Assembly (NCBI GenBank): GCA_964429655.1
Contig: CAYSCZ010000001.1
Coordinates: forward strand, 62,001-126,000
Source: CAYSCZ01 sp964429655
GTDB lineage: Bacteria > Bacteroidota > Bacteroidia > Cytophagales > Cyclobacteriaceae
Length of the DNA: 64,000 nucleotides
Direction: 5' to 3'
Positions 18,588 to 27,636 of the stretch are shown in pieces. Position 1 is the stretch's first letter. Each line of letters begins with the position of its first letter. Made by a program: the position numbers and the translations under genes. The notes beneath the pieces were generated by a model. The model saw only the letters and a list, made by a program, of their open reading frames with translations, made no database searches and had not been told where the DNA came from.

Positions 18588-20137
18588 GCGAGTGCTATCT
18601 CTTCATTCTGTTTATTGATGAACGAATAATCAGTTATTCCCATTGATGAATCTTCCACCAAATTAACCCATTTGAAGTATTTAATAAACCACCTAAGCTG
18701 CTTGGAATATATTCCTCTTTTAAAATATGCATGAAGGTAGGGATGAAGAACCACTGTCAATGATTTTTCATTCTGCTTTAAAAAGATATAATCAATATTC
18801 TTTTCTATCTGATCAGCTATTAAAATAGAAGCGGTAATTTTACCTGAACCGCTGCATGTAGGGCATACTTCTCTTGTGCTTATATTAAGTTCGGGTCTAA
18901 CCCTTTGACGGGTAATTTGCATAAGTCCAAATTTTGAAAGCGGCAAAATGGTGAATTTTGACCTATCCTCTTTCATTTCTTCTTTCATTTGATCATAAAC
19001 AGCTTTTTTGTTTTCGGCTTTCTTCATGTCAATGAAATCAATTACAACAATCCCTCCCATATCCCTAAGCCTAAGCTGCCTGGCAATTTCTGTGGTAGCA
19101 TTTAAGTTGACCCTAAGTGCTGTACTTTCCTGGTCGTTTTCACTATTCGACTTGTTCCCACTATTCACATCAATTACATGAAGGGCTTCGGTATGTTCTA
19201 TGATAAGATAGCCTCCACCTTTTACGCTTACCGATTGACCAAAGAGTAATTTTAATTGCTTTTCTATCCCATAGTACTCGAATAGTTTTGTCCTGCCTTG
19301 ATGGAATTTAAGTATGTTCTCCTTATCGGGTGCAATGGTTCTTACATATGATCGGATATCTTTGAGAAGGGCTTTATCATCTACATGAATTGCATCAAAC
19401 GATTCATTTAGAATATCTCGCAAAATAGAATTAGCCCTATTCATCTCACCAATGATTTTTTCATTGACGGATGCCTTTTTTAGCACCTTTACGCCATCTT
19501 CCCATAGTGTTACCAGGTTATTTAGGTCTTTGTCCAGCTCTTTTACATCTTTTCCTTCCGCAACCGTTCTGATGATTATCCCAAAATTCTCAGGCTTTAT
19601 AGAACTAATAAGCCTAAGCAGTCTTTTTCGTTCTTCACTGTCTGCAATTTTTTTAGATATATTTATGCTATTAGAGAAAGGTACAAGAACTAGATATCTT
19701 CCAGCTACCGATAACTCGCAGGATAGTCGTGGCCCTTTTGTCGAGATTGGTTCTTTAACAACCTGAACCAATACTTTTTGATTTTTTGAAAAAACCTGAC
19801 CGATTTTACCAAGTTTATCAATATCCTGCTCCTGTTTAAATCCCAAAAAACGAGCACTCGTATTTTTCCGGGTTAGAGCTTGTTTTGTAAACTTATTTAG
19901 TGAGCGTATTTGAGGACCCAGATCATGATAATGCAGAAAAGCATCTTTTTCATATCCAATATCAATGAAAGCAGCATTAAGTCCCTGAACAATTTTCTTG
20001 ATTGTTCCTAAGTATATATCACCAACATTAAAACTACTCCCACTACGCTCCTCGTTGTACTCGACAAGCTTTTTATCTTTTACAAGGGCAATCCGACATC
20101 CATTTTGAGTTGAACTTATTATTAATTCAGTACTCAA
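18584..20137 (-). CDS. rng: Ribonuclease E/G family protein
   Basis: Endoribonuclease for rRNA and mRNA processing, 517 residues, RNase G-sized with no long C-terminal scaffold. An S1-like RNA-binding region covers roughly 37-130, including VGDIYLGTIKKIV. Catalytic aspartates D323 (HVIDVNSG) and D367/D370 (VVIDFIDM) match the RNase E DNase I-like site, and the Zn-link cysteines are C425 and C428 in CPTCSG. It is the last gene of the HU-TPR-small ribosomal protein group; the preceding mini-gene ends 19 bases upstream. Confidence 0.96.
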   Translation of the reverse strand: MSTELIISSTQNGCRIALVKDKKLVEYNEERSGSSFNVGDIYLGTIKKIVQGLNAAFIDIGYEKDAFLHYHDLGPQIRSLNKFTKQALTRKNTSARFLGFKQEQDIDKLGKIGQVFSKNQKVLVQVVKEPISTKGPRLSCELSVAGRYLVLVPFSNSINISKKIADSEERKRLLRLISSIKPENFGIIIRTVAEGKDVKELDKDLNNLVTLWEDGVKVLKKASVNEKIIGEMNRANSILRDILNESFDAIHVDDKALLKDIRSYVRTIAPDKENILKFHQGRTKLFEYYGIEKQLKLLFGQSVSVKGGGYLIIEHTEALHVIDVNSGNKSNSENDQESTALRVNLNATTEIARQLRLRDMGGIVVIDFIDMKKAENKKAVYDQMKEEMKEDRSKFTILPLSKFGLMQITRQRVRPELNISTREVCPTCSGSGKITASILIADQIEKNIDYIFLKQNEKSLTVVLHPYLHAYFKRGIYSKQLRWFIKYFKWVNLVEDSSMGITDYSFINKQNEEIALA

Positions 20138-20156
20138 AACCAGATATTAAATTTGA

Positions 20157-20246
20157 TTATTTCTTTTTGTGCCTGTTTTTTCTTAGTCTTTTTTTTCGCT
20201 TGTGCGTTGAAATTTTGTGTCTTTTTCGTTTTTTTCCACAGGGCAT
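20157..20246 (-). CDS. 29-residue AURKAIP1/COX24-like ribosomal protein
   Basis: A very short open frame starting MPCGKKRKRHKISTHKRKK and ending in NRHKKK, extremely basic (about two thirds Lys, Arg or His). It matches what I know of the AURKAIP1/COX24-domain mini-proteins of Bacteroidota, related to mitochondrial mS38 and mycobacterial bS22, which bind near the decoding region of the small subunit. It lies between the TPR gene (25-base gap) and RNase G (19-base gap) on the same strand. It is too short for usual gene-length cut-offs. Family assignment is from sequence pattern; ribosome binding is inference. Confidence 0.82.
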   Translation of the reverse strand: MPCGKKRKRHKISTHKRKKRLRKNRHKKK

Positions 20247-20271
20247 AATTCTAATATTTTTAATTTAAACA

Positions 20272-21096
20272 TTATTGTATCTCTTTTTTAAATTCATTGA
20301 CCATACTAAGTATGGTTGAATCGATAGTAATCTCTTTGAGAAAACTTAATTCACTCATTGCACCTTCGCTATTCCCCAGTTCATTATAACTTATCGCAAG
20401 GGAAAATCTACCTTGTATATTGGTCGGTTCTAAATCCCTTACCTTCTCCAATCTTTGAACCGCTTTTTCATACTGTCCTGTCCTCATTGATAATAGTCCA
20501 AGGTTTAACAAGGCATCTACGTTTTCAGAATCTTCTTCCACAATTTTCCTGAGCATTAATATCCCTTTCATTGGATTATCTGATGAAACATAAGTCATTG
20601 CAAGTATATTCTTAAGTTCATCATCTAATTCATAATCTTTCTTATATTCGTTTATGTACTTTCTAATCAATTCTCCCAATCCTTTGGCTTGCGTTCCTTC
20701 GATAATTAAATTATAACCAAAATAGAGCACTGAAATATTTTTCCTTAACCCCTCCTCATTTTTTAAGAAATCAGAAATTTTAATCGAGTAAATTTCCCCA
20801 CTATCAATTTGGTTAAAAGTAAAATAAAGTCTTGCTAAAGAATCCGCAAAGTTAGCTTTTTTTTCGTTATCAATATCAAGGTTTAGCTGGCTTTTTAGAT
20901 AGTTTATCCGTTTCATGGATTCTTTATTCATAGCTAAATCATGGACTTCTTGATTTTTACCAGTTTGCAGGTCCATTGATTTCGAGTCAGATATGTCTTC
21001 CTTTTCGTTTTCCACAACAGACTTAGGTAATTGATATAAACCCACAACTATCAGCAAGCATATTGCGATGAGCAATATCTTATGTAATGATTTCAA
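20272..21096 (-). CDS. Membrane-anchored tetratricopeptide repeat protein
   Basis: 274 residues. An N-terminal signal anchor (MKSLHKILLIAICLLIVVGLY) precedes an acidic linker and then a helical domain with TPR signatures, clearest at NVDALLNLGLLSMRTGQYEKAV and the following LEPTNIQGRFSLAISYNELG. The soluble part probably faces the periplasm and acts as a scaffold. It lies 4 bases after HU and before the mini ribosomal gene. Its partner is not evident from sequence. Confidence 0.85.
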   Translation of the reverse strand: MKSLHKILLIAICLLIVVGLYQLPKSVVENEKEDISDSKSMDLQTGKNQEVHDLAMNKESMKRINYLKSQLNLDIDNEKKANFADSLARLYFTFNQIDSGEIYSIKISDFLKNEEGLRKNISVLYFGYNLIIEGTQAKGLGELIRKYINEYKKDYELDDELKNILAMTYVSSDNPMKGILMLRKIVEEDSENVDALLNLGLLSMRTGQYEKAVQRLEKVRDLEPTNIQGRFSLAISYNELGNSEGAMSELSFLKEITIDSTILSMVNEFKKEIQ

Positions 21097-21100
21097 AATC

Positions 21101-21394
21101 TTAATGCTTTAACTTATTGCTATTCTTGATTTTCTCGACAAACACTTTCGAGGGTTTAAAACTGGGGACATAATGTTCATCTATAACAATTGCAGTATTC
21201 TTTGATATGTTTCTGGCAATTTTTTTTGCCCTTTTTTTATTTACAAAACTTCCAAAACCACGGACATAGATATTTTCCCCCTCAAACATTGAATTCTTTA
21301 CTACAGTAAAAAAAGCTTCAATTGTGGATTGAACATCGGCTTTATCTATTCCTGTTTTTTCGGCTATTTCATTTATAACATCTGCTTTAGTCAC
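21101..21394 (-). CDS. HU/IHF family DNA-binding protein
   Basis: 97-residue nucleoid protein: N-terminal helices (MTKADVINEIAEKTG) for dimerisation, then the conserved core GENIYVRGFGSFVNKKRAKK and the beta-arm residues RNISKNTAIVIDEHYVPSFKPSK. It leads the HU-TPR-bS22-like-rng group and diverges from mutY. A TAAATTTG element upstream may be its promoter. It cannot be assigned to HU or IHF with certainty. Confidence 0.95.
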   Translation of the reverse strand: MTKADVINEIAEKTGIDKADVQSTIEAFFTVVKNSMFEGENIYVRGFGSFVNKKRAKKIARNISKNTAIVIDEHYVPSFKPSKVFVEKIKNSNKLKH

Positions 21395-21443
21395 AATGGT
21401 GTTTTTTAGAGATATATTTACCTGATACTGATATGATTACAGA

Positions 21444-21451
21444 CAAATTTA
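21444..21451 (-). promoter_or_regulatory. Candidate -7 promoter element for the HU operon
   Basis: TAAATTTG on the minus strand, matching TAnnTTTG, about 50 bases upstream of the HU start in the divergent HU/mutY gap. No convincing -33 element is seen at the right spacing. Confidence 0.35.
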
Positions 21452-21500
21452 TATTTACATCTTTAAATAACCATAATTTTGTATAATAATAACAATATAC

Positions 21501-22580
21501 TTGGATTTATTTAAGAAAAAATTTGCTGCATCCATCATAAATTGGTTTGAAAAGCATAAAAGGGAACTTCCTTGGAGAGAAACTAACGATCCTTACAAGA
21601 TATGGTTATCTGAAGTAATTCTCCAACAGACCAGGGTAAACCAAGGCCTTCCCTACTACTTAAGGTTTATCAACAACTATCCAACCGTATCTGACCTGGC
21701 AAATGCTGAGGAAAGAGATGTTTTAAAACTTTGGCAGGGACTGGGTTATTATTCGCGCGCAAGGAACCTTTTAGAATGTGCAAAAACTATTGTCAGAGAT
21801 TATAATGGCAGGTTTCCGGTCAAAAGTGTCGAATTACAACAGTTGAAGGGTGTTGGAGAATATACGGCTGCAGCAATTTCTTCCATTGCTTTTTCAGAAA
21901 AAGTACCTGTGATAGATGGAAACGTTTACAGGGTACTATCTAGAATATTTGGATTAACCCATGATATTGCGTATAGCAAATCAAAGAAATATTTTAGGCA
22001 AATTTCATATGATCTAATGCAATCAATAGATGATCCGGGAAATTATAATCAGGCTGTTATGGAGTTTGGGGCAATAAAATGTGTTCCCAAAAACCCCAAT
22101 TGCACCAACTGTATTTTTAAAACAAATTGTATAGCTTTTAAAGAAAATCTACAGGCATTCTTACCAGTGAAAAGTAAGAATAATATAAAAAAAAGAAGGT
22201 ATTTTAATTACTTCATTTATGAGTCGCCGGAATCGGTGATTATCAAGAAACGGGAAGCAGGTGATATATGGAATGGGTTATACGATTTTATTTTACTTGA
22301 GTCAGATCAAGCACTGCCACAAACAAGTTTAATAGACTACCTAAGAAAAAACTTATATATTGAATGTGATGAAAACATTAAATTATTATCAATTTCAGAG
22401 ATGTATAAACACGTCTTAACGCATCAGTATATCTTTGCAAGGTTTATCAGGGTGTGGTGTAAATCAATGCAAATAAATGATAGCAATGGTTTAAAAATAG
22501 ATAAGAATAAGCTCGTAAATTATCCTATGCCAAAACTTATTGTAAACTATTTGGACAATGAAAAAATTTATATAAATTGA
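21501..22580 (+). CDS. mutY: A/G-specific adenine glycosylase, TTG start
   Basis: Removes adenine mispaired with 8-oxoguanine; 359 residues. Catalytic E38 (IWLSEVILQQTR) and D139 (PVIDGNVYR) are present, with the helix-hairpin-helix LKGVGEYTAAAIS. The 4Fe-4S cysteines C194, C201, C204 and C210 keep the C-x6-C-x2-C-x5-C spacing. The C-terminal ~120 residues are the Nudix-like 8-oxoG recognition domain. The only canonical start codon after the upstream stop at 21474 and before the conserved PWR motif is TTG at 21501. First gene of mutY-ssb-gldE-gldD, an order I recall from other gliding Bacteroidota. Confidence 0.96.
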   Translation: MDLFKKKFAASIINWFEKHKRELPWRETNDPYKIWLSEVILQQTRVNQGLPYYLRFINNYPTVSDLANAEERDVLKLWQGLGYYSRARNLLECAKTIVRDYNGRFPVKSVELQQLKGVGEYTAAAISSIAFSEKVPVIDGNVYRVLSRIFGLTHDIAYSKSKKYFRQISYDLMQSIDDPGNYNQAVMEFGAIKCVPKNPNCTNCIFKTNCIAFKENLQAFLPVKSKNNIKKRRYFNYFIYESPESVIIKKREAGDIWNGLYDFILLESDQALPQTSLIDYLRKNLYIECDENIKLLSISEMYKHVLTHQYIFARFIRVWCKSMQINDSNGLKIDKNKLVNYPMPKLIVNYLDNEKIYIN

Positions 22581-22601
22581 ATTAATTAAACATAAATCAC
22601 T

Positions 22602-23033
22602 ATGGCTGGAGTTAACAAAGTAATCTTATTAGGCAATCTGGGCAAAGACCCTGAAATTCGAAATTTCGAAACTGGCAGGTCAGTTACTAATTTCCCATTA
22701 GCAACAAGTGAAACCTATAAAAACAGGGATGGGGAAAAGGTCACTAAAACAGAATGGCATAATGTTGTATTATGGAGTCCGCTTTCTGAGATAGCAGGGA
22801 AATATTTAACCAAAGGGGATCAGGTTTACATCGAGGGAAGAATTACAACAAGAAGCTATGAAGATAAGGAAGGTGTGAAAAAGTATATTACTGAAGTTGT
22901 AGGCCGGGAGATGACATTGTTAGGGAAAGCGAAAGGGGCTGATAGTGTATCTGAGCCATCCGATAAATATGAAGAAGGTCTATCAAAAACTAATGTAGCG
23001 GGTGAAACTGAGCCTGATGATCTGCCGTTTTGA
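22602..23033 (+). CDS. ssb: Single-stranded DNA-binding protein
   Basis: 143 residues: an N-terminal OB fold (VNKVILLGNLGKDPEIR, TEWHNVVLWSP, YIEGRITTRSYEDKEG) and a short acidic tail ending DDLPF, the partner-binding tip. The spacer from mutY is 21 bases. Member of the mutY-ssb-gldE-gldD group. Confidence 0.97.
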   Translation: MAGVNKVILLGNLGKDPEIRNFETGRSVTNFPLATSETYKNRDGEKVTKTEWHNVVLWSPLSEIAGKYLTKGDQVYIEGRITTRSYEDKEGVKKYITEVVGREMTLLGKAKGADSVSEPSDKYEEGLSKTNVAGETEPDDLPF

Positions 23034-23053
23034 TGGGTATAATTAATTAATCT

Positions 23054-24412
23054 TTGGATTCAAATATTGATGACCCCTACCTGGGATTAGCGATCCTGCT
23101 TTCTTTGCTAGAGATTTTGCCATTTTTTATTATTGTTGCACTCACACTTGTTGTCCTGCTTATTTTTTCCGGATTGGTATCAGGATCAGAGGTTGCATTT
23201 TTCTCACTCACACACGATCAGTTGAAAAAATGTAAATCAGAAAACCATAGCTCCAATACCTACATCATTAGCTTACTGGGCAAGCCTCAAAGATTGTTGG
23301 CCACCATATTGATATTAAATAACTTTATAAATGTTACCATCATAACAATATCAACTTATGCCACATGGCAATTGACTGGGACCAAGGACACAGAAGGGCC
23401 TGTACTGGCGGCATTATCATTTTCAATTACAATTCTAATTATTCTATTTGGGGAAATAGTGCCTAAGATCTATGCAAACAATAATAATCTTTATTTTGCC
23501 CGATTTACTGCCAGAATGTTGACTGTCAGTTCTTATGTCTTCAAGCCATTATCATGGATTCTGATGTCAATGACAATAATGATAGAGAAAAGAATAAAAA
23601 GAAAGGGATATGACGTTTCCATAGAGGAGTTGAATAAAGCATTGGAACTTACCACACATGAAGAGGCTAGTGATGAAGAAAAAGAGATTCTAAAGGGGAT
23701 CGTAAATTTTGGCACCTTATCCGTTAAGCAGGTAATGAAGTCAAGGATGGATATTACAGCATTTGATTCAGAAATAGATTTTCATGAATTAATGGACCAG
23801 GTTAATAAAACAGGCTATTCCAGAATACCAGTTTATAGAGAGACTATTGATAAAATCGAAGGCATTTTATATGTGAAAGATCTACTTCCTTATTTAAATG
23901 AGGATGAAAATTTTAATTGGCAAAAACTTCTGAACACAGGATTTTTCATACCTGAAAGCAAAAAAATAGATTCTTTGTTCAAGGATTTTCAGCAAAGAAG
24001 AGTTCATATGGCTATTGTTGTAGATGAATATGGAGGTACATCAGGCCTGGTTACAATGGAGGATATTGTGGAAGAGATCGTGGGTGAAATAAAAGATGAG
24101 TTTGATGAAGAAAAGGAAATAGCATATACCAAATTAGATAAAAACACCTATGTTTTTGATGGAAGGACATCCCTGAATGATTTTTGCAAGATTGTAGGCG
24201 TAGAAAATTCGGAATTCGATGAGGTGAAAGGGGATAGTGAATCGTTGGGCGGCTTACTTTTAGAGATAAACCAAAAAATTCCAAATGCGGGAGAAAAAAC
24301 AGATTATGGAAGGTTTTTGTTTACCACCGTTGCTGTTGACAACAAAAGAATAAAACGAGTGAGAGTCTACAAGAAACAAAAAATATCTGAGAATAATTAT
24401 TTCGCGAGTTGA
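23054..24412 (+). CDS. gldE: Gliding motility-associated protein GldE, TTG start
   Basis: Inner-membrane CNNM/CorC-type protein, 452 residues. An N-terminal CNNM domain with about four membrane segments (roughly 15-190, including SGLVSGSEVAFFSL and the GEIVPKIYA motif) is followed by a pair of CBS domains (~210-330) and a CorC/HlyC C-terminal domain. The family resembles hemolysin C and magnesium/cobalt efflux proteins; in Flavobacterium GldE is linked genetically to GldD. The frame has a stop at 23048 and a TTG at 23054, with no ATG before the conserved membrane segments, so the TTG start is secure. Confidence 0.92.
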   Translation: MDSNIDDPYLGLAILLSLLEILPFFIIVALTLVVLLIFSGLVSGSEVAFFSLTHDQLKKCKSENHSSNTYIISLLGKPQRLLATILILNNFINVTIITISTYATWQLTGTKDTEGPVLAALSFSITILIILFGEIVPKIYANNNNLYFARFTARMLTVSSYVFKPLSWILMSMTIMIEKRIKRKGYDVSIEELNKALELTTHEEASDEEKEILKGIVNFGTLSVKQVMKSRMDITAFDSEIDFHELMDQVNKTGYSRIPVYRETIDKIEGILYVKDLLPYLNEDENFNWQKLLNTGFFIPESKKIDSLFKDFQQRRVHMAIVVDEYGGTSGLVTMEDIVEEIVGEIKDEFDEEKEIAYTKLDKNTYVFDGRTSLNDFCKIVGVENSEFDEVKGDSESLGGLLLEINQKIPNAGEKTDYGRFLFTTVAVDNKRIKRVRVYKKQKISENNYFAS

Positions 24413-24981
24413 TGAGGGTTGTTTTCAAAATAATATTGTTAATATTTATAATAAGTTGTACAAAAGATTATTTTCCTAAACCTAAAGGCTATAACAGGAT
24501 TGAACTTCCAAAAGCGCAATATCAATCTTTACCTGATTCCTTCCCTTACGCTTTTGAATATTCCAAGCATGCTATAATATTGAGGGATTCATCATGGATC
24601 TCTGAAAGGTATTGGATAGATATTTTTTATCCTGAACTAAATGCAAACATTCAGGTGACATATAAACCCGTTAACAATAAAAAGTCACTTGCTGAAGGTT
24701 ACATAAGTGACTCTTACCGATTAACTGCCCAGCATAACATCAAGGCTTATGCCATTGAGGAAAGTGTGATCAAACTTCCAAGTGGTGACCTGGCGACCAT
24801 CAGTGAACTCGAGGGTGAAGTACCAAGTCAGTTTCAATTCCATGTTACGGATTCCTCTCAACATTTCTTAAGAGGCGCGCTGTATTTCAAAACAGCAACT
24901 AAAAATGATTCCCTGGCTCCTGTGATTGAATACATGAAAAAAGATATAATCCATATATTAAATACATTGGATTGGCATTGA
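24412..24981 (+). CDS. gldD: Gliding motility lipoprotein GldD
   Basis: 189 residues from the ATG at 24412, which overlaps the gldE stop in the sequence TGATG. A lipoprotein signal (MRVVFKIILLIF, IISC, Cys16) starts the protein. Family features include YPELNANIQVTYKP near 65-85 and the C-terminal FLRGALYFKTATKNDSL, which I recognise from Flavobacterium GldD. It is an essential gliding/type IX secretion-associated lipoprotein of unknown biochemical activity. Translation is coupled to gldE. Confidence 0.93.
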   Translation: MRVVFKIILLIFIISCTKDYFPKPKGYNRIELPKAQYQSLPDSFPYAFEYSKHAIILRDSSWISERYWIDIFYPELNANIQVTYKPVNNKKSLAEGYISDSYRLTAQHNIKAYAIEESVIKLPSGDLATISELEGEVPSQFQFHVTDSSQHFLRGALYFKTATKNDSLAPVIEYMKKDIIHILNTLDWH

Positions 24982-24985
24982 TTCT

Positions 24986-27079
24986 ATGAATGATTATATC
25001 AATGGGAAAATTGAATTTGTCAAAGGCATAGGCCCTCAAAAAGCGAAACTTTTAAATTCAGAGCTAAACATATTTACCCGTCAGGACCTGATCAATCATT
25101 TTCCTTTCAGATACGAGGACAGGACACGCATTTTTAAGATTGATGAAATTAATTCTGCATTGGATTTTGTACAGATTGAAGGAACAATTAGATACGTAGA
25201 GACAATTGGTATTGGTCCTAAGCAAAGATTAGTAGCTTATCTTCATGATGAAACTTCTGAAATAGAACTTATCTGGTTCAAAGGCATAAAGTGGATCAAG
25301 CCAAAGATTAAAACCGGCGAGAAGGTTATAGCTTTTGGAAAACCAACCTACTTCAATGGAGGCTATTCCATTGTACATCCTGAACTGAAAGGGAATAATG
25401 ATAATAACCATCAAACCAACAAATCCCTCACCCCAATTTATCCGGGGACTGAAACGCTAAAAAAAAAACACATTGACAGCAAGTCATTTTCTGAATGGCA
25501 ATGGAACGTTCTAAAAGATGGCGCAAAGTATCTAAGGGAAACACTTCCGGGCGAAATCTTACAACAGCACAACCTCATTACTAAAAAAGAGGCAATGATA
25601 GCGATTCATTTCCCTAAGAATTATGAAATGTTACAAAAAGCCAGAACCCGCTTAAAGTTTGAAGAGCTGTTTTTTATCCAATTCTCCCTGCTAGGATTGA
25701 GAAAGGAACGCAAGGATGTTTTTAAAGGCATTTTCATGAAAAGAACGGTGCTGCTAACCAGGTTTTATGAGCAATTTCTTCCTTTCGATCTTACAGATGC
25801 CCAGAAGAGAGTGATTAAGGAGATTTACAAAGATTTAAAGTCAGGGGAGCAGATGAACAGGCTTTTACAGGGTGACGTTGGTAGCGGAAAAACGATCGTG
25901 GCCTTTATATGTATGCTCATTAGCATTGATTGTGGGTATCAATCAGCATTTATGGTACCCACAGAGATACTGGCTGAACAACATTATAATGGATTGAAAG
26001 AATTTTGCGACAAATTAGATTTAAAAATTGCGCTCTTGACTGGTTCTACGAATAAAGCTGATCGGGATAAAATCCATGATAGTCTGTTGAGTGGGTCTTT
26101 AAATATTATCGTAGGAACGCATGCGTTGATACAAGATCATGTGAAATTTTGCAAACTTGGATTGGTAGTTATTGATGAACAGCATAGGTTTGGTGTGGCT
26201 CAAAGAGCTAAGCTTTGGAATAAAAAGCAACAATATTACCCACACATCCTGGTAATGACAGCAACACCAATTCCAAGAACTTTAGGCATGACATTCTATG
26301 GAGACCTGGATGTCTCCGTAATCGATGAGCTACCACCTGGTCGGAAGTCTATTCAAACCGACCACATGTATGAAAGCAAAAGATTAAAATTATTCGGGTT
26401 TATTAAAGAACAAATAGAGCAAGGACGTCAGGCTTATATCATTTACCCCTTGATAGAAGAATCTGAAAAACTTGACTATAAAAATTTAATAGAAGGCTAT
26501 GATTCGGTGGCAAAAGCTTTTCCAGACATTCCCATAAGCATCATTCATGGGCGGATGAAACCAAAAGATAAAGAATATGAGATGCAACGGTTTGTAAAAG
26601 GTGAAACTAAAATCATGGTTTCTACAACAGTTATCGAGGTTGGAGTGAATGTGCCCAATGCATCTTTAATGGTTATTGAAAACGCTGAAAGGTTTGGCTT
26701 GGCCCAATTGCATCAGCTTCGCGGAAGAGTGGGAAGGGGCTCATATCAATCCTATTGTATCTTAATGACAGACTACAAGATGAGTAAAGAATCAAAAGCG
26801 CGCATGGAAACAATGACCAGAACCAACAATGGATTCGAAATAGCGGATGAAGATTTAAAGCTCAGGGGCCCGGGAAACCTGATGGGTACGCAACAAAGTG
26901 GATTATTAAACCTGAAGATCGCAGACCTTGCTAAAGATCATGACATTTTAAAATTAGCCAGAAGGGCAGCTCAGAATATTTATCAGGATGATCCAAAACT
27001 GGAATCGAAAGAAAATCAAATATTAAAACGGAACCTGAACTACAATAAAACAATTATAAATTGGAGTGATATCAGCTAA
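24986..27079 (+). CDS. recG: ATP-dependent DNA helicase RecG
   Basis: Branch-migrating helicase that processes stalled forks and Holliday junctions; 697 residues, normal length. It has an N-terminal wedge/OB domain (FVKGIGPQKAKLL at the start), Walker A GDVGSGKT (296-303), DEQH motif (397-400), motif III VMTATPIPRT, and motif VI HQLRGRVGRG. It starts 4 bases after the gldD stop, so it is probably cotranscribed with the gld genes. Confidence 0.97.
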   Translation: MNDYINGKIEFVKGIGPQKAKLLNSELNIFTRQDLINHFPFRYEDRTRIFKIDEINSALDFVQIEGTIRYVETIGIGPKQRLVAYLHDETSEIELIWFKGIKWIKPKIKTGEKVIAFGKPTYFNGGYSIVHPELKGNNDNNHQTNKSLTPIYPGTETLKKKHIDSKSFSEWQWNVLKDGAKYLRETLPGEILQQHNLITKKEAMIAIHFPKNYEMLQKARTRLKFEELFFIQFSLLGLRKERKDVFKGIFMKRTVLLTRFYEQFLPFDLTDAQKRVIKEIYKDLKSGEQMNRLLQGDVGSGKTIVAFICMLISIDCGYQSAFMVPTEILAEQHYNGLKEFCDKLDLKIALLTGSTNKADRDKIHDSLLSGSLNIIVGTHALIQDHVKFCKLGLVVIDEQHRFGVAQRAKLWNKKQQYYPHILVMTATPIPRTLGMTFYGDLDVSVIDELPPGRKSIQTDHMYESKRLKLFGFIKEQIEQGRQAYIIYPLIEESEKLDYKNLIEGYDSVAKAFPDIPISIIHGRMKPKDKEYEMQRFVKGETKIMVSTTVIEVGVNVPNASLMVIENAERFGLAQLHQLRGRVGRGSYQSYCILMTDYKMSKESKARMETMTRTNNGFEIADEDLKLRGPGNLMGTQQSGLLNLKIADLAKDHDILKLARRAAQNIYQDDPKLESKENQILKRNLNYNKTIINWSDIS

Positions 27080-27130
27080 TTTTAATTGTGATTATATTGT
27101 GCCCAAAGATGATATTGAATAATTCTTATA

Positions 27131-27607
27131 ATGAAAGAAGAATATATAAATCTGTTAGCTGATCAAATAAAAAAATTAGAGGATGAAAAATTTGATCTTG
27201 AAGCCTGGAAAAGTTCTGCCACATCCATCTTATCAAAAGTTTATGATAAATATGACCCAAAAGTAAAGCAAATAGAGCGGTTGAAGATTGATTACAGCAG
27301 TTGGATGCTTAGGGATTCGTCTTCAACATACAAACCTATAGATTCTGCAAAAAAGCTTGGTCGCGAAATACTGGAATCCACCATAAATGAGATAAGAATA
27401 TTTGGCCTTCCTGATCAAAGCAAAAGCATAATCCAGAATATACTTGAATTGTTAAGTGACGAATTGAAAGGTTCCGACTTTAAAAAATTACAACAGATGG
27501 TGGAGGATAAAACAATTACAGAAAAACATGTATATGAGATAGTCAATAAATTAAATAAGAATAGTTTATCAAATTTGGTTACCAAAATATTAGGTGAACT
27601 AAGCTAA
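27131..27607 (+). CDS. Conserved helical protein of unknown function
   Basis: 158 residues, no signal or membrane segment, rich in Lys, Glu, Leu and Ile, predicted almost wholly helical. The N-terminal region includes SSWMLRDSSSTYKPIDSAKK and the C-terminal half is leucine-rich. I do not recognise the family. It follows recG by 51 bases on the same strand and precedes the LiaF-like gene by 29 bases; coding character looks real. Confidence 0.7.
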   Translation: MKEEYINLLADQIKKLEDEKFDLEAWKSSATSILSKVYDKYDPKVKQIERLKIDYSSWMLRDSSSTYKPIDSAKKLGREILESTINEIRIFGLPDQSKSIIQNILELLSDELKGSDFKKLQQMVEDKTITEKHVYEIVNKLNKNSLSNLVTKILGELS

Positions 27608-27636
27608 GATAAAAGATTATTTGTTAAATTAATCAT

